Origin: Sulfurisphaera javensis
GTDB taxonomy: Archaea; Thermoproteota; Thermoprotei_A; Sulfolobales; Sulfolobaceae
NCBI RefSeq assembly: GCF_041154675.1
Contig: NZ_AP031322.1
Span: 744,001-808,000, forward strand
Direction of reading: 5' to 3'
DNA length: 64,000 bases
Within the stretch, counting starts at the first letter, position 1; each line of letters begins with the position of its first letter. A program made the translations under genes and the position numbers. Below, one piece after another: positions 9,029 to 18,750 of the stretch. The notes under the pieces were generated by a model that was not told where the DNA came from, made no database searches, and worked only from the letters and a program-made list of their open reading frames with translations.

Positions 9029-10077
9029 TTAGATAGGATATGGATATATATTTGGATCACTGAAGAATAATACCATATTAGAGTTAGTAGTGTTGAATAG
9101 ATCTGATGGAGAGGTGATTCCTGGGATAACGACTTGCAATGCGCCTGGCTTTAATGTCTGCCATATAGGATTATCTTGATTTGCAGATATAACTGCACTA
9201 TCATATGTTGTCATAGCTGCCTCTAAAGCTGAAATACTATTTAGACAATTTCCAGTTGGATCAGTTAAATTAGATGGCACTATTTGTTGGCATTGTCCTG
9301 TCACTGGATTTGGAAATATATTAGGATCAAAAACTAGTACTACTACAATATACCATGGAATTGAAGTATTTGTAGTAAATGTTACTAAATGATCGTGAGC
9401 TGGTGTAGGTAAAACTCCTTCAGGAAGTCCAAATACTCCGTTATAAATTCCTAAATGCTGTTCAACGGCTGTAAATGCTGGAGAATATATTAAGCTCATA
9501 TGATCTGGGCATGCAGTTGGTGTAAGTGCAGCACCACATTGAGTTAATATAATGTATGTTTGATTCTCATAACTAAATGTTGGAAATCCTTGTGGAGTCA
9601 CACCTAATTTCTGTACTCCAAATATTGATAAACCAGCAAAAGCTGGAACTAAAACAAATACTGGTGCAGCTCCTTTAGGAAAAGCAGAAATATTACCAGC
9701 ACCTACTTCACAGCCCATAGCTTTACTTACATTTAATGCTGCGTTAGGGAAGAACACTGTACCGTTAGGAGTGCATTCAAATTGTGCAGTATACTCAAAA
9801 GTGATCACTTGGCCATTATAAAACGCTCCTCTTGCATTAACAGTTAAAGGCTTTGTAACTATCTGAGTTTAAGTACTTGTAGTTGAAGATATCGAAGTTA
9901 AGGTAGTTGTTGTAGTAGAGATTGATGTACTTGTAATTGTTTTAGTTATGGTTGGTTTTGATGCATATAGATAAAAGCCTATAGCCGCTATTATAATTAA
10001 TATTATGGTTACAGCTCCAAACACTATATTTGATACTGCTCTTTTAGATTTTTATCGAACTTTTCAGTCTTTTTCAT
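9029..10077 (-). pseudogene. Secreted protein gene broken by frameshift and stop
   Basis: The intact 3' part (9029-9808 and a little upstream) encodes about 260 residues of a secreted, cysteine-containing protein (MGCEVG, TQCGAAL, TACPDH). Continuing upstream in the same frame gives a Thr-rich linker and a membrane anchor (NIVFGAVTIILIIIAAIGF), but a TAA near 9869 interrupts it. The likely ATG at 10077 (MKKTEKFDK) is in another frame, the shift falling in the A-run of GATAAAAATCT. The whole has the design of an anchored extracellular protein. The downstream Fe-S membrane gene starts 13 bases after the stop, so they formed an operon. The family is not recognised. Confidence 0.6.
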
Positions 10078-10186
10078 GATGTTTCTAAAGAAACAATTAT
10101 TATAGCTTATTTAAGGATTACTTAAACTTTTTTAACACAAAATAATACAGTGATTATAGTTATAAGCTTTTATATATTATAAAACT

Positions 10187-11008
10187 ATTAGGAATATCAG
10201 TCTTCTAGCCTTTCTAATAGGGATAATTATAGCAATACTATTTCTCTCGATATATAAAGGCTCCTCAAGTAATACCATTATAGGTAAGACTATATCTTCT
10301 AATTTATATAGGCAATTAATTGAGCTTAGTAATAACGGATATAACATTTCAGTAGCAACTACTAACATTAGAATATTTCCAGAAAATTTCTCACCTAATG
10401 GTAAACCTGCAGTAATATTTGTTGGAGCAGAATATTGCCCTTATTGTGCAGCTGAAAGATGGGCCCTTATAATAGCATTACTTAGGTTTGGTAACTTTAG
10501 CGGGTTAGAATACATGTTATCTAGTTCTATGTATGTTTATCCAAATGTTCCTACTTTTACATTTGTTAACGCAACTTACCATAGTAAGTATATTTCTTTT
10601 ATAGGAATTGAATACGAAAATAGACAAGGTCAACCATTAGAAGAAGTACCACAGAGCATATATCAGATGTGGATAAATTATGGTAATGGCTCAATACCCT
10701 TTATAATTTATGGATATTATTATCAAGTTGGAACCACTATTGATCCAGAGTTATTAGCTGGGAAGAATTGGACATACGTTGTATCTCAACTTCATAATTC
10801 AAATAGTTTAATATATAAAGAGATATATGCACAAGCTAATCTTATAACTAAAATAATTTGTCAAATAGACGGAAATAAGCCTTTTAACGTATGTTCTCAT
10901 TTTATAATTGGTAACACTACAAGTAACTTAAGTTTTTATCAAAAATCTAATGCTGAATATTATTCTACTTTAATAGTATTATTATCAGAGGATCTAAAAA
11001 ACAAGTAA
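10187..11008 (+). CDS. Thioredoxin-like CPYC protein (DUF929-like)
   Basis: The frame is open from 10166 to 11008, but its first ATG/GTG/TTG is at 10514, already past the conserved part. Upstream in frame are a membrane anchor ([17 protein letters not shown]) and [12 protein letters not shown] with CPYC at residues 84-87, typical of the Sulfolobales DUF929 thioredoxin-like family. I therefore place the start at ATT 10187, with a TTATAAG box about 25 bases before it, giving 273 residues. Either the gene uses a non-AUG start or it has lost its start codon. Membrane-anchored and facing outside, it may handle disulfides. Confidence 0.6.
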   Translation: MRNISLLAFLIGIIIAILFLSIYKGSSSNTIIGKTISSNLYRQLIELSNNGYNISVATTNIRIFPENFSPNGKPAVIFVGAEYCPYCAAERWALIIALLRFGNFSGLEYMLSSSMYVYPNVPTFTFVNATYHSKYISFIGIEYENRQGQPLEEVPQSIYQMWINYGNGSIPFIIYGYYYQVGTTIDPELLAGKNWTYVVSQLHNSNSLIYKEIYAQANLITKIICQIDGNKPFNVCSHFIIGNTTSNLSFYQKSNAEYYSTLIVLLSEDLKNK

Positions 11009-11074
11009 GAAAGAAAGTGTTTACTGAATCAATATTATAGCTTAATTTAAATAAGCTAAACCTAATTTTTTCTC

Positions 11075-11269
11075 ATGGATAAAGAAAAGATTAAAAATAT
11101 GTTAGAGGAGTTAAAGGATGAAATAGATTCAATATCTTCTGATTTAGACGAAATAATAGATAATATAGATAGTATGTCTGAAGATGAAATAAAAAAGAAA
11201 ATAGATGATATTGTTGATGCAATACTTGATTTAAAAGATGATGCTAAAGATTTACAGAAATCAATTTAA
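11075..11269 (+). CDS. Small acidic helical protein
   Basis: A 64-residue protein made almost wholly of Asp, Glu, Lys, Ile and Leu in a heptad-like pattern (EELKDEIDSISSDLDEII), so probably a coiled coil. A TTTAAATA box about 25 bases before the ATG suits a leaderless message, which supports a real gene. No family is recognised. Confidence 0.6.
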   Translation: MDKEKIKNMLEELKDEIDSISSDLDEIIDNIDSMSEDEIKKKIDDIVDAILDLKDDAKDLQKSI

Positions 11270-11332
11270 TTTTTTATCATACCGTATTATTATAAAGATA
11301 AATTTAAATTCCTCAAATTTAATATTAAATTG

Positions 11333-11530
11333 ATGCTTATATCAGCTGAGTTGACTATAAAAATAATTTTCACTGTTATAAGTTTAGTTACGGGTTTTTA
11401 TGGAGTAGTAAATCTAATATTTTATAAGTTGAGTTTACCAGGATTTGAAGGTAAATGGGTAATCCACATGTCAGCTACCTTATTAGCTGTTTCAGTCGCT
11501 TTAATTATTTTAGCCTATACGTTTATTTAA
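11333..11530 (+). CDS. Small membrane protein
   Basis: A 65-residue protein with two hydrophobic helices (IIFTVISLVTGFYGVVNLI and LLAVSVALIILAYTFI). ATG 11333 is chosen over the TTG three bases earlier because an AAATTTAAATT stretch lies about 26 bases upstream. The function is unknown. Confidence 0.55.
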   Translation: MLISAELTIKIIFTVISLVTGFYGVVNLIFYKLSLPGFEGKWVIHMSATLLAVSVALIILAYTFI

Positions 11531-11545
11531 TTACTTGTATTTAAG

Positions 11546-12184
11546 ATGATAAGGATTGGAAAAATATCTAAAGATGAAGAGGAGTATTATTTTGCCTATG
11601 ATAAAGGGAAATGGAGAGAAGTTAAAGTAAAAAACAAGGTTTGGCATTCAGTCAAAAGCCAAAAATATTTTGAAGCAGAAATAAGTGAAGAAGAAGGTAC
11701 AATAATAAAGAGAGTTTTTAAGAAGGAAAATAATACAATCATCGATTACTTCGTAATAGAAAATGGAGAATTGAAAGAACTTATTTTGAATTGCAAAGAA
11801 ATTGATAAAATTCTAGAGGAGTCTGTCTTTATTTGTGAATACAAAGATAAAGTAAAATTTTATAAATACAAAGGTAAGCTATTTGAAGATAAAGTTCAAC
11901 TACAGAACTATATTTATAATCAAATAAAGAGAGAATTTGATAACGATTTAATTAAGGTGGAAGGGAAAATGAAAGTTGAAACATCAAAAGCTTATCTTTT
12001 CTCTATAAAGGGAAAAGAAGTATGGATACCTAAAAGTGTTTGTTCATTTAATGAGAATTACATTGAAATACCATTATGGTTTGCAAAGTCTAATTATATT
12101 ATAAGTGAAAAGGAATATAATCAAATTATAAGTGAAAAGATGAAGAAATATGAAGAAGAGTTAAGCAAAATTGTGTTCATCTAA
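11546..12184 (+). CDS. Hypothetical protein
   Basis: A 212-residue soluble, lysine- and glutamate-rich protein with alternating short strands; the N-terminal half looks like a beta-rich repeat (YYFAYDKGKWREVKV). I do not recognise a family. It follows the small membrane gene by 15 bases, with an AT-rich promoter-like stretch between. It overlaps the convergent gene at 12177 by eight bases. Confidence 0.6.
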   Translation: MIRIGKISKDEEEYYFAYDKGKWREVKVKNKVWHSVKSQKYFEAEISEEEGTIIKRVFKKENNTIIDYFVIENGELKELILNCKEIDKILEESVFICEYKDKVKFYKYKGKLFEDKVQLQNYIYNQIKREFDNDLIKVEGKMKVETSKAYLFSIKGKEVWIPKSVCSFNENYIEIPLWFAKSNYIISEKEYNQIISEKMKKYEEELSKIVFI

Positions 12185-12518
12185 TAAAATGATGTTTTTC
12201 ATCCTCTACAATTTTTTCAATTTCGCCTTTAACCTCAAAATTTCTCAAATAAAAATTAAGAGCTTGTTCTTCAACCTTATTAACAACTAATTTAATCGCT
12301 TTGTTACCTAGTAAACCTACAATGATTCCAAGAAATAATAGTAAGTAATATACCGGCTTTTCTAAACGACTTTTTCTAAATCTTTTGAAGTAATTCCAAT
12401 GCGTTAATTCATTTTCGTAAGCGTAAAAGAATCTCCCTTCTTTTTTTATCATATAAATACCTTTAGCTAAACCAGTAGCTCCTGCTTCACCCAATAAGGC
12501 TAAAAGATACTTGTCCAT
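12177..12518 (-). CDS. Hypothetical single-helix membrane protein
   Basis: A 113-residue protein with a glycine-rich N-terminal segment (LLALLGEAGATGLAKGIYM), a basic loop, and one clear membrane helix (YYLLLFLGIIVGLLG) followed by a charged tail. There is no recognised family and no obvious operon partner. Confidence 0.5.
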   Translation of the reverse strand: MDKYLLALLGEAGATGLAKGIYMIKKEGRFFYAYENELTHWNYFKRFRKSRLEKPVYYLLLFLGIIVGLLGNKAIKLVVNKVEEQALNFYLRNFEVKGEIEKIVEDEKHHFIR

Positions 12519-12582
12519 AAGTTAATATGAGAATGGAAATTTAAAAACAAGTGTAATAATCTCTTAAACATAATCTTTATAA

Positions 12583-13602
12583 TTATGCTTTGCTGTTGAG
12601 TAATTTCTTAACTTCTCTCTCTAACCAATACTCACTATCTAATAAGAACGTTATCGCTTTACCTTGTTTTCCCATTCTTCCAGTTCTTCCTATTCTGTGA
12701 ATATAAGTCCTTATATCTTTGGGTGCATCGAAATTTATTATCTCGCCAACCAAAGGAATATCTAAACCTCGTGAAGCTACATCAGTAGTAATTAACATAT
12801 CATATTCTCCTTTTCTAAAAGCATCAATATTTCTGTTCCTTACACTTTGCGGTAAGTCCCCTCTTAATTCTACAGCATTATCAAATATTCTTACTAATTT
12901 AGCTACTCTACTCCTTGTTCTCACAAATACTATAATTCCACTTTCTTTATAAGTCCTTAATGCTTTTATTTTACTTCTCCAATCATCTTCAACTCTAATA
13001 AAGTTGTGTTCAACATTGGCTAATCCAATACATGCTTCTACTTCCTCGTAATCAGAGATGAACTCTCTTGCAATCTTTCTTATTTCTTCTGGTATAGTTG
13101 CAGAAAAAAGTCCCGTAATTTTTCTATTAGAAGTCTGAGAAAGTATTATTTTTACGTCATCAATGAATCCCATCTCTAACATTAAATCCGCTTCATCAAG
13201 GATTACAATTTCGAAAGATGAAAGATCTATTTCGCCCTTGCTCCATAAATCTAAAAGTCTACCCGGTGTAGCAACTATAATATTAGCATCTTTTACTCTC
13301 TTAATTTGGGATTTATAGGGCATTCCTCCATAAACTTCTGCAACTTTAACGTCCATATATCTACCTATGTCCCTTATATGTGAGGCTATTTGTCTTGTTA
13401 ATTCTCTAGTAGGTGTAACTATTAAGCTCTTTTTACCTAGCTCAAGAATTGGGATTACGAATGCTGCAGTCTTTCCACTTCCAGTTTTTGCTCTAACGAC
13501 AACATTTTTTCCTTGTAACATCAAAGGAATTGTCTTCTTTTGAACTTCTGTGAGTTCTTTGAAGCCCATTTCTTTAATGGCTTTTTCTATTTTTTCATTC
13601 AT
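12583..13602 (-). CDS. DEAD-box RNA helicase
   Basis: A compact 339-residue DEAD-box helicase holding only the two RecA-like domains. Motifs in order: Q-motif region FKELTEVQ, motif I AKTGSGKT, Ia PTRELTRQ, Ib TPGR, II DEAD, III SAT, IV-V region with RGD and TTDVASRGLDIP, and VI HRIGRTGRMG. It unwinds RNA using ATP, probably in ribosome assembly, RNA decay or cold response. There is no C-terminal extension and no operon partner. Confidence 0.93.
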   Translation of the reverse strand: MNEKIEKAIKEMGFKELTEVQKKTIPLMLQGKNVVVRAKTGSGKTAAFVIPILELGKKSLIVTPTRELTRQIASHIRDIGRYMDVKVAEVYGGMPYKSQIKRVKDANIIVATPGRLLDLWSKGEIDLSSFEIVILDEADLMLEMGFIDDVKIILSQTSNRKITGLFSATIPEEIRKIAREFISDYEEVEACIGLANVEHNFIRVEDDWRSKIKALRTYKESGIIVFVRTRSRVAKLVRIFDNAVELRGDLPQSVRNRNIDAFRKGEYDMLITTDVASRGLDIPLVGEIINFDAPKDIRTYIHRIGRTGRMGKQGKAITFLLDSEYWLEREVKKLLNSKA

Positions 13603-13709
13603 AGGATATAAACTACAGTCATTGGAATAAAAGATTATGCATTTTTATTTTAACCCTTTATATTTTCTAGGTAATAAAGTTATATTTTACAAGAACTGTA
13701 GGCAGAAAG

Positions 13710-13830
13710 CCTCACTCTTAACGGTACTCCTCAAATTCAATTCATGAAAAATATTTATTTTAGGCTGGTATGAGGAGATGCAAATTAAAACTTAAGAAAT
13801 AAATTGACTCATCCTATGTAGGCTCATCTG
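13710..13830 (+). repeat. Degenerate dispersed repeat, copy A
   Basis: This lies in a 492-base stretch without a gene (13603-14094). It shares CAAATTCAATTCATGAAAAA and, further on, AATTAAAACTTAAGAAA with copies near 59.33 and 60.80 kb. The copies can be read as the same degraded coding sequence (QIQFMKN... KLKLKK). Elsewhere in the stretch I see only AT-rich DNA and a small hairpin (AGGC/GCCT) at about 13700. Confidence 0.5.
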
Positions 13831-14094
13831 TAGTTAAAATTTTTTACATACATTTTTTCTCTTTATTAAGGTAATCATAAAACTTATGATATTAATATAT
13901 TTCGAAATAATTTAACACTTCTCTGACAATATATGATAGAATGTTTTTATATGCTAAATGAAATGAAGATGAATTTTTACCAAAACAGATTAAAACTATG
14001 TATAACTTTTTATCTACCTTGATTTATTATCAATGGAATGATTTTGGGAGAACCATAAATGTCGGAGATAACGTCCACACTTTTTGTTATAATT

Positions 14095-16071
14095 CTAGTA
14101 AAGTTTAACCTTATCAATTTTTACAATAGTGTATTTATACTTAGGTGTTTTACTTTCTTCATCTAAACTGTCACAAACAACATAGTTAACATTCGGATCA
14201 TGCATATACGCAAACACACTCCCTTCTTTTACTTCATTAGAGATTGAAAGTGTGAAGATTGCTGAACCACATTTAGAAGATACCTTGACAATATCTTTGT
14301 CCTTTAATCCTAGTCTTTCAGCATCTTTAGGGTTAATATATAATGGCGATTTAAAGCTATTGAATCCGGGAGTTCTATTTATAAGCTCATCGGTATTATA
14401 TCTTGTTACAGTCCTACCAGTAATTAAGATAAGACCCTCCTCTTTCATTTTCTTATATTCGACTGGGATAAACTTTGCTTTACCAGTAGGGGTAAGGAAT
14501 TTCTCTCTATAAAGGATTGTATCATTAACCGGATATCTGGATGGTTTAGAGTAATCCATAACTTCATCTAAGGTTAAGTTCGAGTAAATTTTGACAACCT
14601 CTTTCATTTCAAGAAATACTTCTTTTGGATCAGATGTGAATCCTTTAAATCCAAGTTCTTTAAACAATAAAGAAATAATTTCAAGTTCACTCTTTGCTTC
14701 TCCAGGCGGATTTACAGCCTTAAATCTCCATTTAACAACTCTATCTAAACTTGTCACAGAACCCTCTTTTTCTGCCCACATTGCAGATGGTAAAACAAAA
14801 TGTGCAAGTTTCGCGGTCTCAGTCATAAATGGATCTATAACTACCAAAAGTTCTAATGATTCTAGCACTTTCTTAACTTTATTTCTATTAGGCATACTTA
14901 TTACTGGATTAAAATTCATTAAGACTAATGCCTTTAATCCACCTTCGAGTAATGCTTCAGTTACAGTTTTTCCAACCCAGGTTGGAGGTTTAAATCCCCA
15001 TATTTTCTCTAATTCTCTAGCGTTTTCCTCATTCATTATACCGTTGGGAAAAACATTAGGTTTTATAATATCGCCAGAACCTTGAACGTTTGCTTGACCC
15101 CTATAAACTATTAATCCACTTCCGTCAGTTCCAATATTGCCAGTAAGTAATGCTAAGTTTATATAAGCTCTAACGGCATTAACTCCTTCGGATTGAGTTA
15201 AACCTAATCCCCAAGAAAAGATTACTTTTTTCTGAGAGATTAGCTTTGCAAATTCTATTATTTTTTCCTTATTTATTCCCACTATTTTCTCAGCTTCGTC
15301 TAACGTGTAAGAGGAGATAGTCTTTTTATACTCTTCAAATCCTTCAGTCCTCTTTGAGATAAATTCTTCATCTATTAAATTATTAGAAATTAAATAATTA
15401 GCAACAGTGTTAAATAAGTAAATATCTGTTCCAGGGTTAACTTGTAAATGAAGATCTGCAATTTTTGCTGTCCCAGTCATTCTGGGGTCTATTACAACAA
15501 TTTTTCCTCCATTTTTCTTCAGTTGTACTAGATATTGGGAAATTACTGGATGACTTTCAGTTATTGATTCTCCAGCAATAACTAATACCTTTGCTTTGGA
15601 AATTTCTGTAACTGAAGTTGCTGAGGCTCCTATTCCTAGCATTTCTTTTAAAGCCATGGCTGAAGGCTCGTGACAGACTCTCGCGCAAGAATCAATGTTA
15701 TTTGTCCCTAACGCTCTAGCTAATTTCATGAAAGAGTATACTTCTTCCAAAGTATTCTGGCAACCTCCATAAAAGCCTATTGCTTTTTCTCCGTATTTCT
15801 TCTTTATTTCTAATAACTTTGAGGCTATTTCCTTTATTGCTTCCTCCCACGTAATTCTAATGAAAACTCCTTTTTCTCTTTTAAGAGGATATGTTAATCT
15901 ATCCCAACTATAAATTGGTTCATGGGCTGTACTTCCTTTTCCACATATATGACCTCTACTTACTATATGAGAGGAATCTGGAATTGTCCTTACTATAATA
16001 TTATTAACAACTTCTAATTTTAAACCACATCCAACCCCACAATAAGGGCATATCGAGCTAACTTCACTCAT
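14095..16071 (-). CDS. Formate dehydrogenase-type molybdopterin oxidoreductase
   Basis: A 658-residue member of the molybdenum/tungsten bis-MGD (DMSO reductase) family. The N-terminal 4Fe-4S site is C8, C11, C15 and C43. Residues 130-137 read ARVCHEPS: C133 takes the place of selenocysteine in formate dehydrogenase H and is followed by the catalytic H134, so formate is the likely substrate. The C-terminal MGD-binding domain starts near residue 545. I start at ATG 16071, immediately before the iron-sulfur motif; a reading to 16131 adds a hydrophobic stretch not expected in the family. No electron-transfer subunits are adjacent. A HipA-like gene lies just upstream. Confidence 0.82.
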   Translation of the reverse strand: MSEVSSICPYCGVGCGLKLEVVNNIIVRTIPDSSHIVSRGHICGKGSTAHEPIYSWDRLTYPLKREKGVFIRITWEEAIKEIASKLLEIKKKYGEKAIGFYGGCQNTLEEVYSFMKLARALGTNNIDSCARVCHEPSAMALKEMLGIGASATSVTEISKAKVLVIAGESITESHPVISQYLVQLKKNGGKIVVIDPRMTGTAKIADLHLQVNPGTDIYLFNTVANYLISNNLIDEEFISKRTEGFEEYKKTISSYTLDEAEKIVGINKEKIIEFAKLISQKKVIFSWGLGLTQSEGVNAVRAYINLALLTGNIGTDGSGLIVYRGQANVQGSGDIIKPNVFPNGIMNEENARELEKIWGFKPPTWVGKTVTEALLEGGLKALVLMNFNPVISMPNRNKVKKVLESLELLVVIDPFMTETAKLAHFVLPSAMWAEKEGSVTSLDRVVKWRFKAVNPPGEAKSELEIISLLFKELGFKGFTSDPKEVFLEMKEVVKIYSNLTLDEVMDYSKPSRYPVNDTILYREKFLTPTGKAKFIPVEYKKMKEEGLILITGRTVTRYNTDELINRTPGFNSFKSPLYINPKDAERLGLKDKDIVKVSSKCGSAIFTLSISNEVKEGSVFAYMHDPNVNYVVCDSLDEESKTPKYKYTIVKIDKVKLY

Positions 16072-16127
16072 ATCAAAATAATTTGTCACAATAGTATTTA
16101 TCTGAAATATTAGTAAAAATAAATATT

Positions 16128-16709
16128 TCAATTTGTAAATAAAAGATGAAGTATCTTCTTTCTATATTCTAAAATCTTACTACTTATGTTAACAAAGTCA
16201 TTTATCTCATCATCTTTCAACTTAAATAAGTGTGCTACTTCGTTGGCTGTTTCCTTTAGGTAAATTCTAGTGTGATCACAATCAAGTGACTTAACTATTT
16301 CTACTCCTTCTTTATAACTTTCTAAGTCACTCCAAAGTTTAAATCTAGTTACTGGTTTGTTGATAATTTCTACGACGTAATATAAGGGTTTCCAGGCAGA
16401 TAATGTATGACCATGATCAATAATATATGCATTATTTTCTTCATCATCCATCACATGTTCCTCTTTCAAATCAATATTTAATAACCATTCTTCGAAGGGT
16501 AATGCTCTTTTAATTTTTTTGAGGTTTTTTACATTTCCATTAGATTTCTTTTCAAGTTGTTTCATTATCATTCCTTCATTTTTGGCTGTAACTTCTAAGA
16601 CCGGCATATCTAGTATTTTTCCAATCCTAGACGAAAAAAGTTCTGCTATTACTTCATATTTTGTATTAATATCATTATCTTGCTTATATTTCTTAATGAA
16701 AAATTGCAC
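16128..16709 (-). CDS. HipA-like kinase-fold protein (putative)
   Basis: A 193-residue protein. The stretch FEEWLLNIDLKEEHVM followed by NNAYIIDHGHTLSAW resembles the HipA_2-type kinase fold, in which an N-x-D loop and an IDHG metal-binding motif form the active site. The N-terminal nucleotide-binding part is short: only one lysine strand (FFIKKYK) precedes the first helix. GTG 16709 is fixed by an in-frame TAA just upstream. It sits 56 bases before the formate dehydrogenase ATG. The assignment comes from motif recall and is moderate. Confidence 0.45.
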   Translation of the reverse strand: MQFFIKKYKQDNDINTKYEVIAELFSSRIGKILDMPVLEVTAKNEGMIMKQLEKKSNGNVKNLKKIKRALPFEEWLLNIDLKEEHVMDDEENNAYIIDHGHTLSAWKPLYYVVEIINKPVTRFKLWSDLESYKEGVEIVKSLDCDHTRIYLKETANEVAHLFKLKDDEINDFVNISSKILEYRKKILHLLFTN

Positions 16710-16786
16710 TTGTTATAGCAGTTTTTCAACCTTAAAAAACTTACTAAGAGATGAAAATATAAATACGTCTAACCCTCACTTACAAT

Positions 16787-17641
16787 ATGTACTTTCTCCT
16801 TACGTTTATATTACTTTACGTTATTTCAATTGTGATTGGGAAGTTTGTTAAACTTCCTTCGATAGTTTCTGATATTGTAGTTGTAATCTTAATATTTACA
16901 ATTTCATTCTGGGGAGGAATTGAGGTAAGTGGGAGTACAATTCTTTATGTTTTACTTACTTCATTAGCTACTTCGTTAACAATTGTAGTTGTTACATATT
17001 TTATGGGAATCTTCTTTACTATTTCTGGTAAATCTGAGTGGAGAAAAATAGATTGGAAAGGACAAATAAAGTATCTTACTCCGTTAATCCTTGGATTAAT
17101 TTTAGGAATATTTGTGAAGATAAACGTAAACTTTGATGAAATAATTGATTATGAACTATATGCTTTAGTTATAGTTATAGGATTGCAAATAGGAGAAAGT
17201 TTGAAGATTAATATTTTAAAGAGAATATCTGGATTAGCTGTAATTTCTATTGTGATTGACGTTTTAGGAGCAGTTGTCTCTGCTATTCTATTATCTCCTT
17301 TTTATCCTTTCAAAGAGATCTTACTTACTGCCTTAGGTTCTGGTTGGTATTCCTATACTGGTCCTTTTTTAGCTAAATATTATGGACCTACAGTAGGAGT
17401 ATTTGCTTTTTTAGTAAATTTTCTTAGAGAACAACTTACTTTTCTTTTAGTTCCCTTATTTTTTAGGGTTAAAGCATCTCCTATAGGTGCTATTGCTGTT
17501 GGCGGTGCAACTAGCATGGATGTAACTTTACCACTTTATGTGGACCTTCTTGGAAATGAATATGCTATAGGAGCCTTAGTTAATGGTTTAATCTTGACCC
17601 TTCTAGTCCCAGTGATTTTACCATTAATGGTGATTTTATGA
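16787..17641 (+). CDS. LysO-family (DUF340) exporter
   Basis: A 284-residue membrane protein with about eight helices. The C-terminal half has the LysO/YbjE pattern: GSGWYSYTGPFLA, an NFLREQLTFLLVP stretch and GGATSMDVTLPLYV. The family exports lysine or related solutes. A box AATATAAATA 21-30 bases before the ATG suits a leaderless start. Its last codons overlap the MFS gene start (ATGA), so the two are co-translated. Confidence 0.78.
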   Translation: MYFLLTFILLYVISIVIGKFVKLPSIVSDIVVVILIFTISFWGGIEVSGSTILYVLLTSLATSLTIVVVTYFMGIFFTISGKSEWRKIDWKGQIKYLTPLILGLILGIFVKINVNFDEIIDYELYALVIVIGLQIGESLKINILKRISGLAVISIVIDVLGAVVSAILLSPFYPFKEILLTALGSGWYSYTGPFLAKYYGPTVGVFAFLVNFLREQLTFLLVPLFFRVKASPIGAIAVGGATSMDVTLPLYVDLLGNEYAIGALVNGLILTLLVPVILPLMVIL

Positions 17642-18750
17642 AAAAGTGGCTAATAGTTTTTATATCTTCCTTATCTTTCTTTTTAAGTTATTTTTCAAGA
17701 ATAGCTTGGAGTATTGTTTCAGTATATTCCTCCCTTAAACCTACAGTCGTTGCAGATGGTATAATATTTTCGCTTTTCTTTGCTGGTTATATTATAGTTC
17801 AAATACCAGCAGGTCTTCTGTCTGACTTATTCCCTCCAAGGAATATTGGTTTATTAAGTTTAGTTGGACTTAGCATTTCTTCATTTCTTTCTGGAGTTGC
17901 AAATTCCATAGTGATAGAGTATATAGCTAGTTTATTAATGGGACTATCTGCTGGTTGGATTTACCCTGTTACAATAAAGATTCTTTCACTTAACTTCTCC
18001 CGATCAGAATTACCCATAGCAATTGGATATTATAGCTTAGCTTGGCCATTATCAATTGTTATTGCCGGACTAATTTTACCTTATATAAGTATAAATCTTG
18101 GATGGAGATTTTCATATTACTTAATTGCAATAATTTCTTTTGTAACAGCTTTAACTTATTTATCTTTTGATAAAAAAAGAGGAGAAAAATTAAAAAGAGA
18201 AATAGTAGTAAAAGATAAAAACGTGATAATAGTTAGTTTAGCTGGCTTTATGTTCTTTTTAGCTTATTGGATAATTACACTTTATGCATACAAGTATTTT
18301 CTTTTCATTGGTCTTAATGATTATATAGCTGGATTTGCATATTCCTTATTAGCATTAGCTGGAATCCCTTCTACGATTATAGCTGGTTATATTATAAAAA
18401 AGATTGGAGTAAAACTCACGCTATCGTCTTGTGAGTTATTTTACGGTCTTCTTACAATTTTACTATCCTTTTTTATCTCCTCCATTTCTATAATGATCAT
18501 TTCCACCTTCATGGGTTTCATTAGGTTTATAATTACTCCGGCAAACTCTACGGCAGTTTCAATTATAGGAGGTAAAAAGGCTGGTAGTGTAACTGGATTT
18601 GCAAATTTCTTTTGGCAAAGTAGTGGAATTATAGCTCCTTTAGTAGCATCTTTTGTAATACTATCTTTTGGTTACTTTTTCCTTTGGATTTTAAGTGGTA
18701 TAATTATACTAATCTCTTCTCTCATGTACTTTACTCTTCTAAAAATTTAA
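17638..18750 (+). CDS. MFS transporter
   Basis: A 370-residue major facilitator, short for the family but with about 12 hydrophobic segments. The motif between helices 2 and 3 is loose (GLLSDLFPPRNIG). Its ATG overlaps the stop of the LysO-type exporter, indicating coupled expression and perhaps related amino-acid or drug efflux. The substrate cannot be deduced. Its 3' end overlaps the convergent HAD gene by 20 bases. Confidence 0.8.
   Translation: MKKWLIVFISSLSFFLSYFSRIAWSIVSVYSSLKPTVVADGIIFSLFFAGYIIVQIPAGLLSDLFPPRNIGLLSLVGLSISSFLSGVANSIVIEYIASLLMGLSAGWIYPVTIKILSLNFSRSELPIAIGYYSLAWPLSIVIAGLILPYISINLGWRFSYYLIAIISFVTALTYLSFDKKRGEKLKREIVVKDKNVIIVSLAGFMFFLAYWIITLYAYKYFLFIGLNDYIAGFAYSLLALAGIPSTIIAGYIIKKIGVKLTLSSCELFYGLLTILLSFFISSISIMIISTFMGFIRFIITPANSTAVSIIGGKKAGSVTGFANFFWQSSGIIAPLVASFVILSFGYFFLWILSGIIILISSLMYFTLLKI

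Noticed and set aside
10177-10368. Minus-strand ORF of 63 codons
   Set aside because: It lies opposite the N-terminal part of the CPYC thioredoxin-like gene, whose frame is clearly coding.
14591-15085. Plus-strand 164-codon ORF opposite formate dehydrogenase
   Set aside because: The minus-strand gene carries all family motifs through this stretch; the plus frame has no recognisable features.
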